A stretch of DNA of 64,000 bases from JAWKWH01 sp963669455 (GTDB lineage: Bacteria; Pseudomonadota; Alphaproteobacteria; Rhizobiales; Rhizobiaceae), in assembly GCA_963669455.1 (NCBI GenBank), contig OY770026.1, forward strand, positions 2,170,001 through 2,234,000. The letters are read 5' to 3'. Of the stretch, positions 36,341-44,482 are shown one piece after another. A model generated the notes under the pieces. It had not been told where the DNA came from. It did no database searches and was given only the letters and a program-made list of their open reading frames with translations. A program made the translations under genes and the position numbers. Within the stretch, counting starts at the first letter, position 1, and each line of letters opens with the position of its first letter.

Positions 36341-37318
36341 ATGAAAATCGGTTTTATCGGCCTTGGCAATGTGGGTGGAAAGCTTGCGGGATCGATCCTG
36401 CGCAATGGCTTTGATTTGACCGTGCGCGATCTGAGTGACGATCTGGTTAGTGATTTTGTCAGCCGCGGCGCCAAACGGGCGGAAAGTCCGAGAGAACTGG
36501 CCGAAACGTGCGATATCGTGATCACCTGCCTGCCATCGCCCGCTGCATGTTCTGAGGTGATGGAAGCCGAAGACGGTATCTTGGCCGGTCTCAGCGCCGG
36601 CAAGATCTGGGTGGAAATGTCCACCACCGATGAAAGCGAGGTCAAACGCCTGGCCGGTCTGGTCGAGGCCAAGGGCGCCTCGGCGGTCGAATGCCCGGTG
36701 TCGGGCGGTTGCCATCGCGCCGCCACCGGCAATATCTCGATTTTTGCCGGTTGCGACCGCGAGGTCTTTGAGCGAATGCTGCCGATGCTGACAACGCTCG
36801 GCCGCCGTGTCCTGCATACCGGCCCCATCGGCACCGCCTCGGTTTTGAAGGTGATGACCAACTATCTGGCAACCGCCAATCTGTTGACGGTCTGCGAGGC
36901 GTTGACCACCATGAAGGCTGCGGGAATAGACCTTGCCACCACCTATCAGGCAATCGCGATTTCATCGGGCACGTCGTTCGTTGCCGAAACCGAAGGTCAG
37001 GTCATTCTCAATGGCAGCCGCGATATTTCATTTACAATGGACCTGGTCAAAAAGGATATCGGCCTGTTTCACAAAATCGCCGAAAGCAATAATGTGCCGC
37101 TGGAAATCAGCCCGCTGATGGTCGAAATCTTCAATGATGGCATTGCCCGTTATGGCGAGCGGGAATTGTCGCCGAACATCATCCGCCGGCTTGAGGATGC
37201 GACGGGCCTGTCAATCCTGGCCGATGGATTTCCCGCGGAAATGACCGATAATGAACCAGAAGAGCCGGGCTATGAAATCGTTCCCCAAAACCGGGCGCAG
37301 GCCGTAGCCGCCGAGTAA
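36341..37318 (+). CDS. 3-hydroxyisobutyrate dehydrogenase-family NAD(P)-dependent oxidoreductase
   Basis: This 325-residue beta-hydroxyacid dehydrogenase has an N-terminal Rossmann fold GFIGLGNVGG, the substrate-binding PVSGGCHRAATGNISIFAG, and the catalytic lysine region VLKVMTNYL. The family oxidises 3-hydroxyisobutyrate, tartronate semialdehyde and similar acids; the exact substrate is not clear. The ATG at 36341 follows GGGAGTGG and begins exactly at the Rossmann strand, so a longer reading from 36197 is rejected. It lies after the dehydrogenase terminator, so it needs its own promoter. Confidence 0.85.
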   Translation: MKIGFIGLGNVGGKLAGSILRNGFDLTVRDLSDDLVSDFVSRGAKRAESPRELAETCDIVITCLPSPAACSEVMEAEDGILAGLSAGKIWVEMSTTDESEVKRLAGLVEAKGASAVECPVSGGCHRAATGNISIFAGCDREVFERMLPMLTTLGRRVLHTGPIGTASVLKVMTNYLATANLLTVCEALTTMKAAGIDLATTYQAIAISSGTSFVAETEGQVILNGSRDISFTMDLVKKDIGLFHKIAESNNVPLEISPLMVEIFNDGIARYGERELSPNIIRRLEDATGLSILADGFPAEMTDNEPEEPGYEIVPQNRAQAVAAE

Positions 37319-37367
37319 GCGCGGCAGGAAACGCGCCCGCGGATGCGCCTTGCTGGCGGATAGCCTT

Positions 37368-37396
37368 TTGACAAGGTTAGCGCAGGCCTATAAACA
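37368..37396 (+). promoter_or_regulatory. Sigma-70 promoter of the first thi operon
   Basis: TTGACA (37368-37373), a 17-bp spacer and TAAACA (37391-37396) form a good housekeeping promoter. The same arrangement recurs at 51014-51042, as part of a duplicated leader. Confidence 0.7.
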
Positions 37397-37402
37397 TAAA
37401 AA

Positions 37403-37489
37403 CTTCTGTTGGGGTGCCCGCAAGGGCTGAGATGCGAAAAGCGAACCCATTGAACCTGAACCGGTTAGGACCGGCGGAGGAAACAGTCA
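37403..37489 (+). promoter_or_regulatory. TPP riboswitch (THI element), copy 1
   Basis: The leader shows the conserved THI-box core: CTGTTGGGGTGCCCGCAAGG, GGCTGAGATG, ACCCATTGAACCTGA, and CCGGTTAGGACCGGCGGAGGAAACAG. It binds thiamine pyrophosphate and represses the thiE-thiX operon. The copy at 51047 is nearly identical, and a downstream CCTGACCATCAGG hairpin, probably part of the expression platform, is also shared. Confidence 0.95.
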
Positions 37490-37560
37490 CCTGACCATCA
37501 GGTTGGTTCGCCACCCCCCGCCAGCGCCTCGCCACAGCAAGTTGAAAAGGCGATGTGGGC

Positions 37561-38157
37561 ATGGCTCTGCCTCGATTTTATCCGATATTTGACGATGTGA
37601 GCTGGCTTCACCGCATGCTTCCACTTGGCGTCAAGCTTGTCCAATTGCGCGTCAAGGACAAGCCGGACGAAGAGTTGCGCCGGCAGATTGGAGAAAGCAA
37701 GACGCTCTGCGACCGCCATGGCGCAACGCTTATCGTCAATGATTATTGGCAATTGGCCATTGAAACCGGATGCGACTGGGTGCATCTGGGGCAGGGGGAT
37801 CTGGATGATGCCGATCTTCTTGCGATCCGAAATGCCGGGATAAAGATTGGCGTATCGACACATGATCGCGATGAACTTGACCGCGCTTTGGCTATGTCGC
37901 CGGACTATGTGGCGCTGGGGCCGATCTATCCGACGATCTTAAAAAAGATGAAATGGCATCAACAGGGTCTGGAAAAGCTGACCGAGTGGCGCGGCCTGAT
38001 TGGCAAAACCCCACTGATCGCCATTGGCGGATTTACCGTCGAGCGGGCAGAAGGCGCGTTTCAGGCCGGTGCGGATGTGGTTTCCGCTGTCACCGATATC
38101 ACCCTGAATGATGATCCCGAGACGCGTACACGCCAATGGCTGGAGGCTGTCGGGTGA
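37561..38157 (+). CDS. thiE: Thiamine-phosphate synthase
   Basis: This 198-residue TIM-barrel enzyme joins HMP-pyrophosphate and HET-phosphate to make thiamine phosphate. The opening FYPIFDD, GVKLVQLRVKD, LIVNDYW, DWVHLGQGD and LGPIYPTILK motifs are those of ThiE, and the C-terminal AIGGFTVERAEGAF phosphate loop is complete. The ATG at 37561 is preferred, with AAAGG ten bases upstream; a GTG at 37555 is also possible. It is first after the TPP riboswitch, and its stop overlaps the ThiF start as GTGA. Confidence 0.93.
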   Translation: MALPRFYPIFDDVSWLHRMLPLGVKLVQLRVKDKPDEELRRQIGESKTLCDRHGATLIVNDYWQLAIETGCDWVHLGQGDLDDADLLAIRNAGIKIGVSTHDRDELDRALAMSPDYVALGPIYPTILKKMKWHQQGLEKLTEWRGLIGKTPLIAIGGFTVERAEGAFQAGADVVSAVTDITLNDDPETRTRQWLEAVG

Positions 38158-39128
38158 CCCGCTACGATCGCCAGATTGCGGTGCCCGAATTCGGACCAGA
38201 AGGACAAGAGCGCCTAAAGGGCTCTCACGTTTTGATCATCGGGGCAGGGGGGCTGGCTGCACCGGTATTGCAATATCTGGTAGGTGGCGGTGTTGGTTTT
38301 ATCCGGCTGGCTGATCCAGATTGCGTAGACCTTTCTAATCTTCATCGCCAAACGCTGTTTCGCCAGGATGATGTCGGACAACCAAAGGCCGATGCGGCGG
38401 CGTATCTTATGCGCCGGTTAAACGATGATACGCGCATTGAGCCGGTTGTTGCGCGTTTTGATCCCGAAAATGCCGGCACACTCTGCCGGGATTGCCATCT
38501 GGTGGTCGATTGTGCCGACAGTTTTGCCGCAAGTTACACGGCAAGCGATTATTGCCAGGAAAACCAGCTCCCGCTGATCAGCGCTTCTGTCGTCGGCATA
38601 GAGGGCTATTGCGGCGGGTTTTGCGCCGGTGTGCCGGGCCTAAGAACCGTGTTTCCGGATTTGCCCGAGCGTTTGCAAAGCTGTGCGGCAGACGGCGTGT
38701 TGGGGCCTTCGGTCGGTATTGTCGGTTCCCTGCAGGCGCAAATGGTCCTGTCCGTATTGTCGAAAATGGAACCTTCGCCGCTTGGGCAACTGGTTTCGTT
38801 TAACGCAAAGACCATGCGGTTTTCGAGTTTTCGCTTCGACAATGCAGATGTCGTTGAAGATGGCCCGAAATTTATAAGTTCCACGCAAATCGCTGCCGAT
38901 GACTTCCTTGTCGACCTCAGAAATGAAGAGGAGGCGGGGCCGGCCATGCCCGCGGCAAAACGATATGCTGTGCAACAGTTTGGCGCCGGTGGCCCGAAAC
39001 CCGCCGCCGGACAGCGGGCGGTTTTTGTCTGCCGGTCCGGCATGCGTGCCTGGCAGGCGGCAGACCGCCTGTCGCAAGCCTGGGATGGAGACATCGTATT
39101 GGTCGCCCTTGGCGATAACCAACATTGA
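38154..39128 (+). CDS. thiF: ThiF/MoeB-family adenylyltransferase fused to a rhodanese domain
   Basis: This 324-residue E1-like enzyme activates the ThiS C terminus. The N-terminal 230 residues have the ATP site (GAGGLAAPVLQYL), DLSNLHRQ, and DCADSFAASYT; the C-terminal 90 residues form a rhodanese domain with active-site Cys293 in CRSGMR. The E1 and sulfur-transfer parts are thus combined in one chain, as in MOCS3/MoeBR. Of the CxxC zinc motifs usual in E1 proteins, I see only CRDC, so zinc binding is uncertain. GTG start overlaps the thiE stop. ThiS and ThiG are encoded 14 kb away under the second TPP riboswitch. Confidence 0.88.
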   Translation: MTRYDRQIAVPEFGPEGQERLKGSHVLIIGAGGLAAPVLQYLVGGGVGFIRLADPDCVDLSNLHRQTLFRQDDVGQPKADAAAYLMRRLNDDTRIEPVVARFDPENAGTLCRDCHLVVDCADSFAASYTASDYCQENQLPLISASVVGIEGYCGGFCAGVPGLRTVFPDLPERLQSCAADGVLGPSVGIVGSLQAQMVLSVLSKMEPSPLGQLVSFNAKTMRFSSFRFDNADVVEDGPKFISSTQIAADDFLVDLRNEEEAGPAMPAAKRYAVQQFGAGGPKPAAGQRAVFVCRSGMRAWQAADRLSQAWDGDIVLVALGDNQH

Positions 39129-39142
39129 ACAGGGGATATAAG

Positions 39143-40081
39143 ATGAGATATTTTTTGGTCATTCTGGCCGGCCTTCTAACCGCAACACCGGCTTTCGCCG
39201 CCGACAAGATGACACTACTTCTCGACTGGTTCATCAATCCAGATCACGGTCCGATCATCATTGCCCAGGAGAAGGGGTTTTTTGCCGACCAGGGTCTTGA
39301 GGTGAACGTAATCGCCCCGGCTGATCCGTCCGACCCGCCAAAGCTTGTTGCTGCCGGCAGGGCGGACCTGGCGATTTCCTATCAGCCGCAGCTTCATCTG
39401 CAAATTGCCGAAGGACTGCCGCTTATCCGCGTTGGAACACTGATATCGACACCGCTAAACTGCCTTTTGGTATTGCAGGACGGGCCGGTCAAGGAGATTG
39501 CCGATCTGAAGGACCGCAAAATCGGGTTTTCGGTTGCAGGCGTTGATGAAGCCCTGCTTGTTGCAATCCTTGGCAAGCACGGGCTGACGCTGGATGATGT
39601 CGAGCTTGTCAATGTCAACTGGTCCCTGTCGCCGGCATTGATGTCCAAACAGGTCGATGCCGTGCTCGGCGCCTTTCGCAATTTTGAACTCAACCAGATG
39701 GAAATCGAAAAGGTTCCAGGCCGCTGCTTTTATGTCGAGGAGGAGGGCGTGCCGACCTATGACGAGCTGATTTACATCGCCAACACCGACAAGATGGACA
39801 AGGACAAAATCCGCCGCTTTCTGCGCGCTACGGAACTTGCGACGCAGTATATTGTCAATCATCCCGAAGAAAGCTGGAAGCTCTTTTCAGGCACATCAAA
39901 AGAGCTGCAGGACCAGTTAAACGAAATGGCCTGGTCCGACACGCTGCCGCGTTTTGCATTGCGCCCGGAAGCCCTCGATGAAGGCCGCTATGCGCGGTTT
40001 GAAAAGTTTCTGGCAGATGCCAAGCTGGTGGATGGAATTCGGCCGGTTTCCAGCATTGCCGTGGATGTCGGACAACAATGA
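39143..40081 (+). CDS. thiY: Thiamine-pyrimidine precursor binding protein (ThiY)
   Basis: The 312-residue exported binding protein of the NMT1/THI5-like family carries a signal peptide ending PAFAA and the block LLLDWFINPDHGPIIIAQEKGFFADQGLEV, diagnostic for ThiY proteins that capture formyl-aminopyrimidine from degraded thiamine. The ATG at 39143 follows AGGGG by eight bases; an earlier TTG is not used. Its stop overlaps the tenA ATG. It acts with ThiX and ThiZ encoded downstream. Confidence 0.9.
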   Translation: MRYFLVILAGLLTATPAFAADKMTLLLDWFINPDHGPIIIAQEKGFFADQGLEVNVIAPADPSDPPKLVAAGRADLAISYQPQLHLQIAEGLPLIRVGTLISTPLNCLLVLQDGPVKEIADLKDRKIGFSVAGVDEALLVAILGKHGLTLDDVELVNVNWSLSPALMSKQVDAVLGAFRNFELNQMEIEKVPGRCFYVEEEGVPTYDELIYIANTDKMDKDKIRRFLRATELATQYIVNHPEESWKLFSGTSKELQDQLNEMAWSDTLPRFALRPEALDEGRYARFEKFLADAKLVDGIRPVSSIAVDVGQQ

Positions 40082-40749
40082 GTTACGGCAAGACATTTGA
40101 CTTGTGGCGAAAGGCGGCCGGTGAAAACTGGCACGCCTACACAAATCACGCCTTTGTTTGCGGGCTCGGTGATGGCAGTCTGCCAAAGAAGGCATTTGTC
40201 CATTATCTGACACAGGATTATGTGTTTTTGATCCACTTTTCGCGCGCATGGGCGCTGGCCATCGCCAAGGCTGAATCGGTGGAGGAAATGCGCCTTTGCG
40301 CCACCACCGTGAATACGCTGATCAATGAGGAAATCGCATTGCACATCGAGGTCTGTGCCAGGGAGGGGATTTCAGAACCAGATCTGTTTGCCACACAGGA
40401 ACGGCACGAAAATCTCGCTTACACCCGCTATGTGCTTGATGCCGGCTATTCGGGCGATTTTCTGGATTTGATGGCAGCGCTCGCGCCATGTGTTCTGGGC
40501 TATGGTGAAATCGGCACGAGGCTCAGCGCTTCATCTGTTGAGACCCCCTACCGGGAATGGATCGACACCTATGCGGGCGAGGAATTTCAGTTAGCCTGCA
40601 AACAGGTTGGCGCTCTGATAGACGGCGCCATTGCCAGCAGGCTTGGTGAGCGGCCGGTTGACAGTCCGCGTTGGGCGAAGCTCTGTCAGCGCTTTGATAT
40701 GGCGACCCGTCTTGAAATCGGGTTCTGGGACATGGGCCTTACGCCATGA
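40078..40749 (+). CDS. tenA: Aminopyrimidine aminohydrolase / thiaminase II
   Basis: The 223-residue helical TenA protein hydrolyses aminopyrimidine or regenerates HMP from damaged thiamine. The catalytic cysteine, Cys138 in LAPCVLGYGEIG, places it in the TenA_C class, and DYVFLIHFSRAWALA and the closing EIGFWDMGL carry the active-site Asp, Tyr and Glu. It overlaps thiY and thiZ by four bases each, fixing it within the pyrimidine-salvage operon. Confidence 0.93.
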   Translation: MSYGKTFDLWRKAAGENWHAYTNHAFVCGLGDGSLPKKAFVHYLTQDYVFLIHFSRAWALAIAKAESVEEMRLCATTVNTLINEEIALHIEVCAREGISEPDLFATQERHENLAYTRYVLDAGYSGDFLDLMAALAPCVLGYGEIGTRLSASSVETPYREWIDTYAGEEFQLACKQVGALIDGAIASRLGERPVDSPRWAKLCQRFDMATRLEIGFWDMGLTP

Positions 40750-41471
40750 ACAATGCCCCGTCGCTTTTTATGCGCGGCAGCGCAGCCTTCGGATCTGAAC
40801 CTGTGTTCAGCGGGATCGATCTTACGATTGCGGCGGGGCAATGGACTTGCCTGCTTGGCTCCAGCGGGGTCGGAAAGACCACAGTGCTAAAACTGTTTGC
40901 CGGGTTGAACGAGGCCATCAGTTTTTCCGGTGACTATGGCAACAGCGATGGTGGGCCGCTTGCCGGGCAGGTGGCCTTAATGGCGCAAAGCGATTTGCTG
41001 CTGCCCTGGCTCACCGTGTCGCAAAATATTGCGCTTGGAGCCAGGTTGCGCGGCGAAAAACCCGATCAAAACCGCATTGCCGACGTGATTGACCGCACCG
41101 GTCTTTCCGGCAAGGCGGCCAGCCGGCCATCGCAATTATCCGGCGGTCAGCGCCAGCGGGTGGCGCTTGCGCGCACGCTGATGGAGGACAGGCCGATTGT
41201 CCTTTTAGACGAGCCTTTTTCATCGCTTGATGCCAGGACGCGGGCGCAAATGCAGGAACTGGCAACCGAACTTCTTTACGGGCGAACGGTGCTGCTGGTC
41301 ACCCACGATCCGGCTGAAGCGGCGCGATTGGGCCATGTCATTAAGGTGATGACGTGCGAAACAATAGATGATGTGACGCCACCTGCCGGCCAGGTTCCGC
41401 GACCGGTGGACGACGAAGAGGTCTTGCGGGTTCAGGCCGGCCTGCTGGCGCGGCTGAGGGCGGAGCCATGA
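40746..41471 (+). CDS. thiZ: Thiamine-precursor ABC transporter ATPase (ThiZ)
   Basis: The 241-residue ATPase has Walker A GSSGVGKTT, signature LSGGQRQRVALART, Walker B VLLDEPFSSLD and H-loop VTHD. It energises uptake of pyrimidine precursors bound by ThiY. The stop overlaps the thiX start, so the two are translationally coupled. It closely resembles SsuB/TauB proteins; the ThiY and TenA neighbours make the assignment. Confidence 0.9.
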   Translation: MNNAPSLFMRGSAAFGSEPVFSGIDLTIAAGQWTCLLGSSGVGKTTVLKLFAGLNEAISFSGDYGNSDGGPLAGQVALMAQSDLLLPWLTVSQNIALGARLRGEKPDQNRIADVIDRTGLSGKAASRPSQLSGGQRQRVALARTLMEDRPIVLLDEPFSSLDARTRAQMQELATELLYGRTVLLVTHDPAEAARLGHVIKVMTCETIDDVTPPAGQVPRPVDDEEVLRVQAGLLARLRAEP

Positions 41472-42202
41472 AGGGCTGGCAGGCCGGGCTGGCGTCTGCA
41501 ACACTGATGATTTTCCTGTGGCAGATGCTGGTGGTCACCACCGGCCTGCCGCGCTTTATCCTGCCGCCGCCGGCCCTGGTGGCGGAAACACTTTGGGGCA
41601 GCCGGGCGCTGCTTGCCGAACATGCGTTGATCACCATCGCCGAAGTGCTGATCGGGCTGCTTTTGGGAGCCATCTTGGGATGGCTTTCGGCGATTGGGCT
41701 GGCCGCCTCACCGGTGGCAAGGGCGCTGGTCAAACCGATGCTGGTTTTTTCCCAGGCCATTCCGGTGTTTGCGCTGGCGCCGATTTTAACATTATGGCTT
41801 GGCTACGGGCTTGGATCAAAGATCGCCATGGCGCTGATCATCATCTATTTCCCGGTAACCTCATCCTTCTTTGACGCCCTGATGCGCACCAGTTCCGACT
41901 GGCTCGGTCTGGCAAAGGTGATGGGCGCATCGCCCTGGCGGATCATGTGGCATATCCGCATCCCGGCCGCATTGCCGGGTTTTGCCTCCGGCTTGAGGCT
42001 GGCTGCCGTCTATGCGCCGATTGGCGCCATCATCGGCGAATGGGTTGGCGCCTCCAAGGGACTTGGCTATCTGATGCTGCTTGCCAACGGGCGGGCAAAA
42101 ACCGACCTCATGTTCGCTGCCCTCATCGTGTTGGCGATATTCACCATTCTGCTTCATGCCGTAATCAGCCGTCTGGCCGGCCGATTGTTCGAACGGGAAT
42201 GA
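41468..42202 (+). CDS. thiX: Thiamine-precursor ABC transporter permease (ThiX)
   Basis: The 244-residue permease has about six transmembrane helices and a clear EAA-type coupling loop (LAKVMGASPWRIMWHIRIPAALPGFASGLRLAA). It completes the ThiXYZ importer for formyl-aminopyrimidine. It is the last gene of the first TPP-controlled operon; a 180-bp gap follows. Confidence 0.9.
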   Translation: MKGWQAGLASATLMIFLWQMLVVTTGLPRFILPPPALVAETLWGSRALLAEHALITIAEVLIGLLLGAILGWLSAIGLAASPVARALVKPMLVFSQAIPVFALAPILTLWLGYGLGSKIAMALIIIYFPVTSSFFDALMRTSSDWLGLAKVMGASPWRIMWHIRIPAALPGFASGLRLAAVYAPIGAIIGEWVGASKGLGYLMLLANGRAKTDLMFAALIVLAIFTILLHAVISRLAGRLFERE

Positions 42203-42384
42203 TGATGAGACGATGATGATGACGAGGGCGGGGCGGGTCAGGCAGGCGATGAGCGTCCCTTCATCCAGTCAGGTGCACTTGATGCCAGGTCTCCGTTGGC
42301 ATAATCGTTGCTTGCAAACGGGATGAAAGTCATCGCGCGAGCGGGCAACAATCTGCCATGCCACGCGAAGCTGGAGGGGTATTT

Positions 42385-42729
42385 ATGGCGAAGACGCAAT
42401 TTGCGGTGCAGATGGGAATGGGCACCGACCTGAAGGGGCAGGATTACACCAAGGCGGCCTGCCGCGCCGTGCACGACGCATTGCATCGCAATTTCCTCAC
42501 AATCGGCATGGCATTCGACCAGCCGCTGGACAGGATGCTGGTGGACATCCGTATCGGTGTCAGCCGGCCCGAAAAAGTCGATCTTGAAAAGGTCAAGGCA
42601 GAAGCGCCGGTGGGAATTATCACCGCAGAAGCCGTCAGGGGTGGCGTCGAGGTCGAGATGATGGGCTATTCGACGATTGTCGCAAACGCCATCGTTTCGG
42701 TTTCCTACGATGTGACAAAGCAGGACTAG
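42385..42729 (+). CDS. Lin0512-family protein, first of a tandem pair
   Basis: This 114-residue protein of the Lin0512 family has no assigned function. Conserved stretches are QMGMGTDLKGQDYTKAACRAV, the central VDIRIGVSRPEKVD and the final VANAIVSVSYD. The start at 42385 follows GGAGGGG by about six bases. Five bases separate it from a paralogue that keeps the same framework (ELGMGADVHGFDYTKAALRA), so a hetero-oligomer is plausible. The gene pair lies between the thi operon and rpoN2. Confidence 0.8.
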   Translation: MAKTQFAVQMGMGTDLKGQDYTKAACRAVHDALHRNFLTIGMAFDQPLDRMLVDIRIGVSRPEKVDLEKVKAEAPVGIITAEAVRGGVEVEMMGYSTIVANAIVSVSYDVTKQD

Positions 42730-42734
42730 AGCAC

Positions 42735-43097
42735 ATGAAACCATTGATTCTCGAATTGGGTATGGGGGCGGATGTTCATGGCTTTGACTATACGAAGGCG
42801 GCCCTTCGCGCCATTTCCGACGCGATCCGCCACAGCTCGCTGACGATTTTTTATCAGTACAAACATCCCTCAGAAATGAAGGTTGAGGTCACAATCGGTG
42901 TTCAGGAACCGGACAAGGTGGACAAACAGGAGGTAGCCGACGCGCTTCCGTTTGGAACTGTCGATGTTCAGATCGTAAAGGGCGGCCTTAACGATGCCGG
43001 CATGGGCGGTGCCGGGGATATTGTGCTTGCCGTTGCCGCGGTGAAGGCGCATCTTGACACATCGGGCCATCCGTTCCGGCAAAGTGATACGGCTTGA
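42735..43097 (+). CDS. Lin0512-family protein, second of a tandem pair
   Basis: This 120-residue paralogue of the preceding gene has the same N-terminal GMG and G-x-D-Y-T-K-A-A blocks and a similar EVTIGVQEPDKVDKQEV centre, but a different glycine-rich C terminus (KGGLNDAGMGGAGDIVLAVAAV). The ATG lies five bases after the stop of its partner. Like other family members it has no known activity and no export signal. It is convergent with rpoN2. Confidence 0.8.
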   Translation: MKPLILELGMGADVHGFDYTKAALRAISDAIRHSSLTIFYQYKHPSEMKVEVTIGVQEPDKVDKQEVADALPFGTVDVQIVKGGLNDAGMGGAGDIVLAVAAVKAHLDTSGHPFRQSDTA

Positions 43098-43104
43098 CCT
43101 TTTT

Positions 43105-44397
43105 TTAACGCTGCCTGGCTGACCGTCTGGCAAATGCGTTGGGAATGTTCAGCATCTTCCGGTACTTGGCAACGGTCCGGCGCGAGATAACAAAACTGGT
43201 CTTGGACATCATGCCGGCCAGCACGTCATCTGAATAGGGATGGTTTACGTCTTCGGTCTTGATCAGCGTCGAAAGGCGGGCAAGGGCCTGTTGGCGGGTC
43301 TTGTGTTCGGCGCCGTCCGCCAATGGCCGAACGAAAAAGTCAAGCGCAGGGATCAGTCCATGTGGTGTTTCGATCAGGCAATTGTTCAAGGCGCGGCTGA
43401 TCGTGCTCTTGTTCAAGCCAAGCTTTGCCGCCAGCCGTCCCATAGTCAGGGGTTTTCGATCAATCGCTTTGCCAGTCTTTAAAAATCGCGCCTGAACATT
43501 TGCAAGCTCATTGCCGAGGCGCAAAAGTGTGTTTGCGCGCTTTTGCATCGCCAGCACGAATGTACCTGCACTGCGGTAGCAGTCGCGGTAATAGGCCAGT
43601 GCCATTTTGTCTGTTTCTGTTGTTTTAATACTGGAAAACAAAGCGTCATCGGTCAGCAGGGCGGGCAATGCGGCTTCGTTTAGCTCGACGTCGATCGCGC
43701 CATTTCCATCCAGGCGGACAATGAGGTCTGCGGCCTGATGGATACTGGTGACATCTGCCACCAGCATCAGCGGCGCAGGTGTCAGTTTGCGGATATCATC
43801 GAGCATATCCTGGGCATCTTCATGATCGACGGCCAGAATATCGCAAATTGCATCCACATTCTGAGCGGCGATCAGATCCAGATGCATCAGCAGTTCTGCG
43901 ATCATCGGATCATAGCGGTTTTGCGCCTGAAGCTGGATCCTGAAACTGTCCTTAAGCGACCAGGCGAATACGCCCGCCGGCTCCACCATTGTCTGCAATG
44001 TTTCGACAATTGCGATAATTTTGTCCGCGCTCGCCTCAAGATAGCCGCTCATATCGTCGGCGCTGTCGGTGAAAAACCCCCGCTCATCGAGGCAATGAAC
44101 CAGATCGCAGGCCAGCTTTCGCTCCGGTGGCGCCAGCTTGATCATTGCAATCTGCGATGTCAGATTGTCGGTGGCCGGCGGTATTGCGGTAATTGCGGCA
44201 TTTTCGCCAATGTCATGGCGTATTTGCGCCGATTGATCGGGCAGGTAAGACGACCGGAGGAACGGATTGCGCCGGCGTTCGCGCCCAAGAGCGCTACAGA
44301 TTTCATCATGCCCCATTGTCAACAGCGAAAGCGAGTTTCGCATATGCTGGGTGAGGCCCAGCCTTTGTTGGGTGACTTGCCACTGCGTCTGCTTCAT
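43105..44397 (-). CDS. rpoN: Sigma-54 factor paralogue
   Basis: This 430-residue sigma-54 is shorter than the usual 480-510. Region I is glutamine-rich with the activator-interacting LTQHMRNSLSLL stretch, the acidic region II is shortened, the core-binding and helix-turn-helix regions are present (RLAAKLGLNKSTISRALN), and the RpoN box reads SRRTVAKYRK (residues 405-414) in place of ARRTVAKYRE. It is probably a second, specialised copy, since the main rpoN of rhizobia lies in a different neighbourhood (lptB-rpoN-hpf). It is divergent from acoX, with a sigma-54 promoter in the 85-bp gap. Confidence 0.85.
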   Translation of the reverse strand: MKQTQWQVTQQRLGLTQHMRNSLSLLTMGHDEICSALGRERRRNPFLRSSYLPDQSAQIRHDIGENAAITAIPPATDNLTSQIAMIKLAPPERKLACDLVHCLDERGFFTDSADDMSGYLEASADKIIAIVETLQTMVEPAGVFAWSLKDSFRIQLQAQNRYDPMIAELLMHLDLIAAQNVDAICDILAVDHEDAQDMLDDIRKLTPAPLMLVADVTSIHQAADLIVRLDGNGAIDVELNEAALPALLTDDALFSSIKTTETDKMALAYYRDCYRSAGTFVLAMQKRANTLLRLGNELANVQARFLKTGKAIDRKPLTMGRLAAKLGLNKSTISRALNNCLIETPHGLIPALDFFVRPLADGAEHKTRQQALARLSTLIKTEDVNHPYSDDVLAGMMSKTSFVISRRTVAKYRKMLNIPNAFARRSARQR

Positions 44398-44438
44398 GGG
44401 ACCTTGGGCGGTGGGTTATACATCATCGCCACACTATT

Positions 44439-44454
44439 TGGCACAAGCGTTGCT
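44439..44454 (+). promoter_or_regulatory. Sigma-54 promoter of the aco operon
   Basis: TGGCACAAGCGTTGCT matches the consensus TGGCACG-N4-TTGCW at all but one position, with GG and GC at the -24/-12 spacing. Transcription would begin near 44465, 18 bases before the acoX GTG. A perfect ACAAGC-GTT-GCTTGT palindrome (44443-44457) overlaps the -12 element. Confidence 0.9.
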
Positions 44455-44482
44455 TGTTGTCATGCAGGCAGAGAGGTCAAAC

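Noticed and set aside
42203..42384. Short GATGAT-rich stretch as a repeat element
   Set aside because: It is only a brief triplet run with no second copy or structure.
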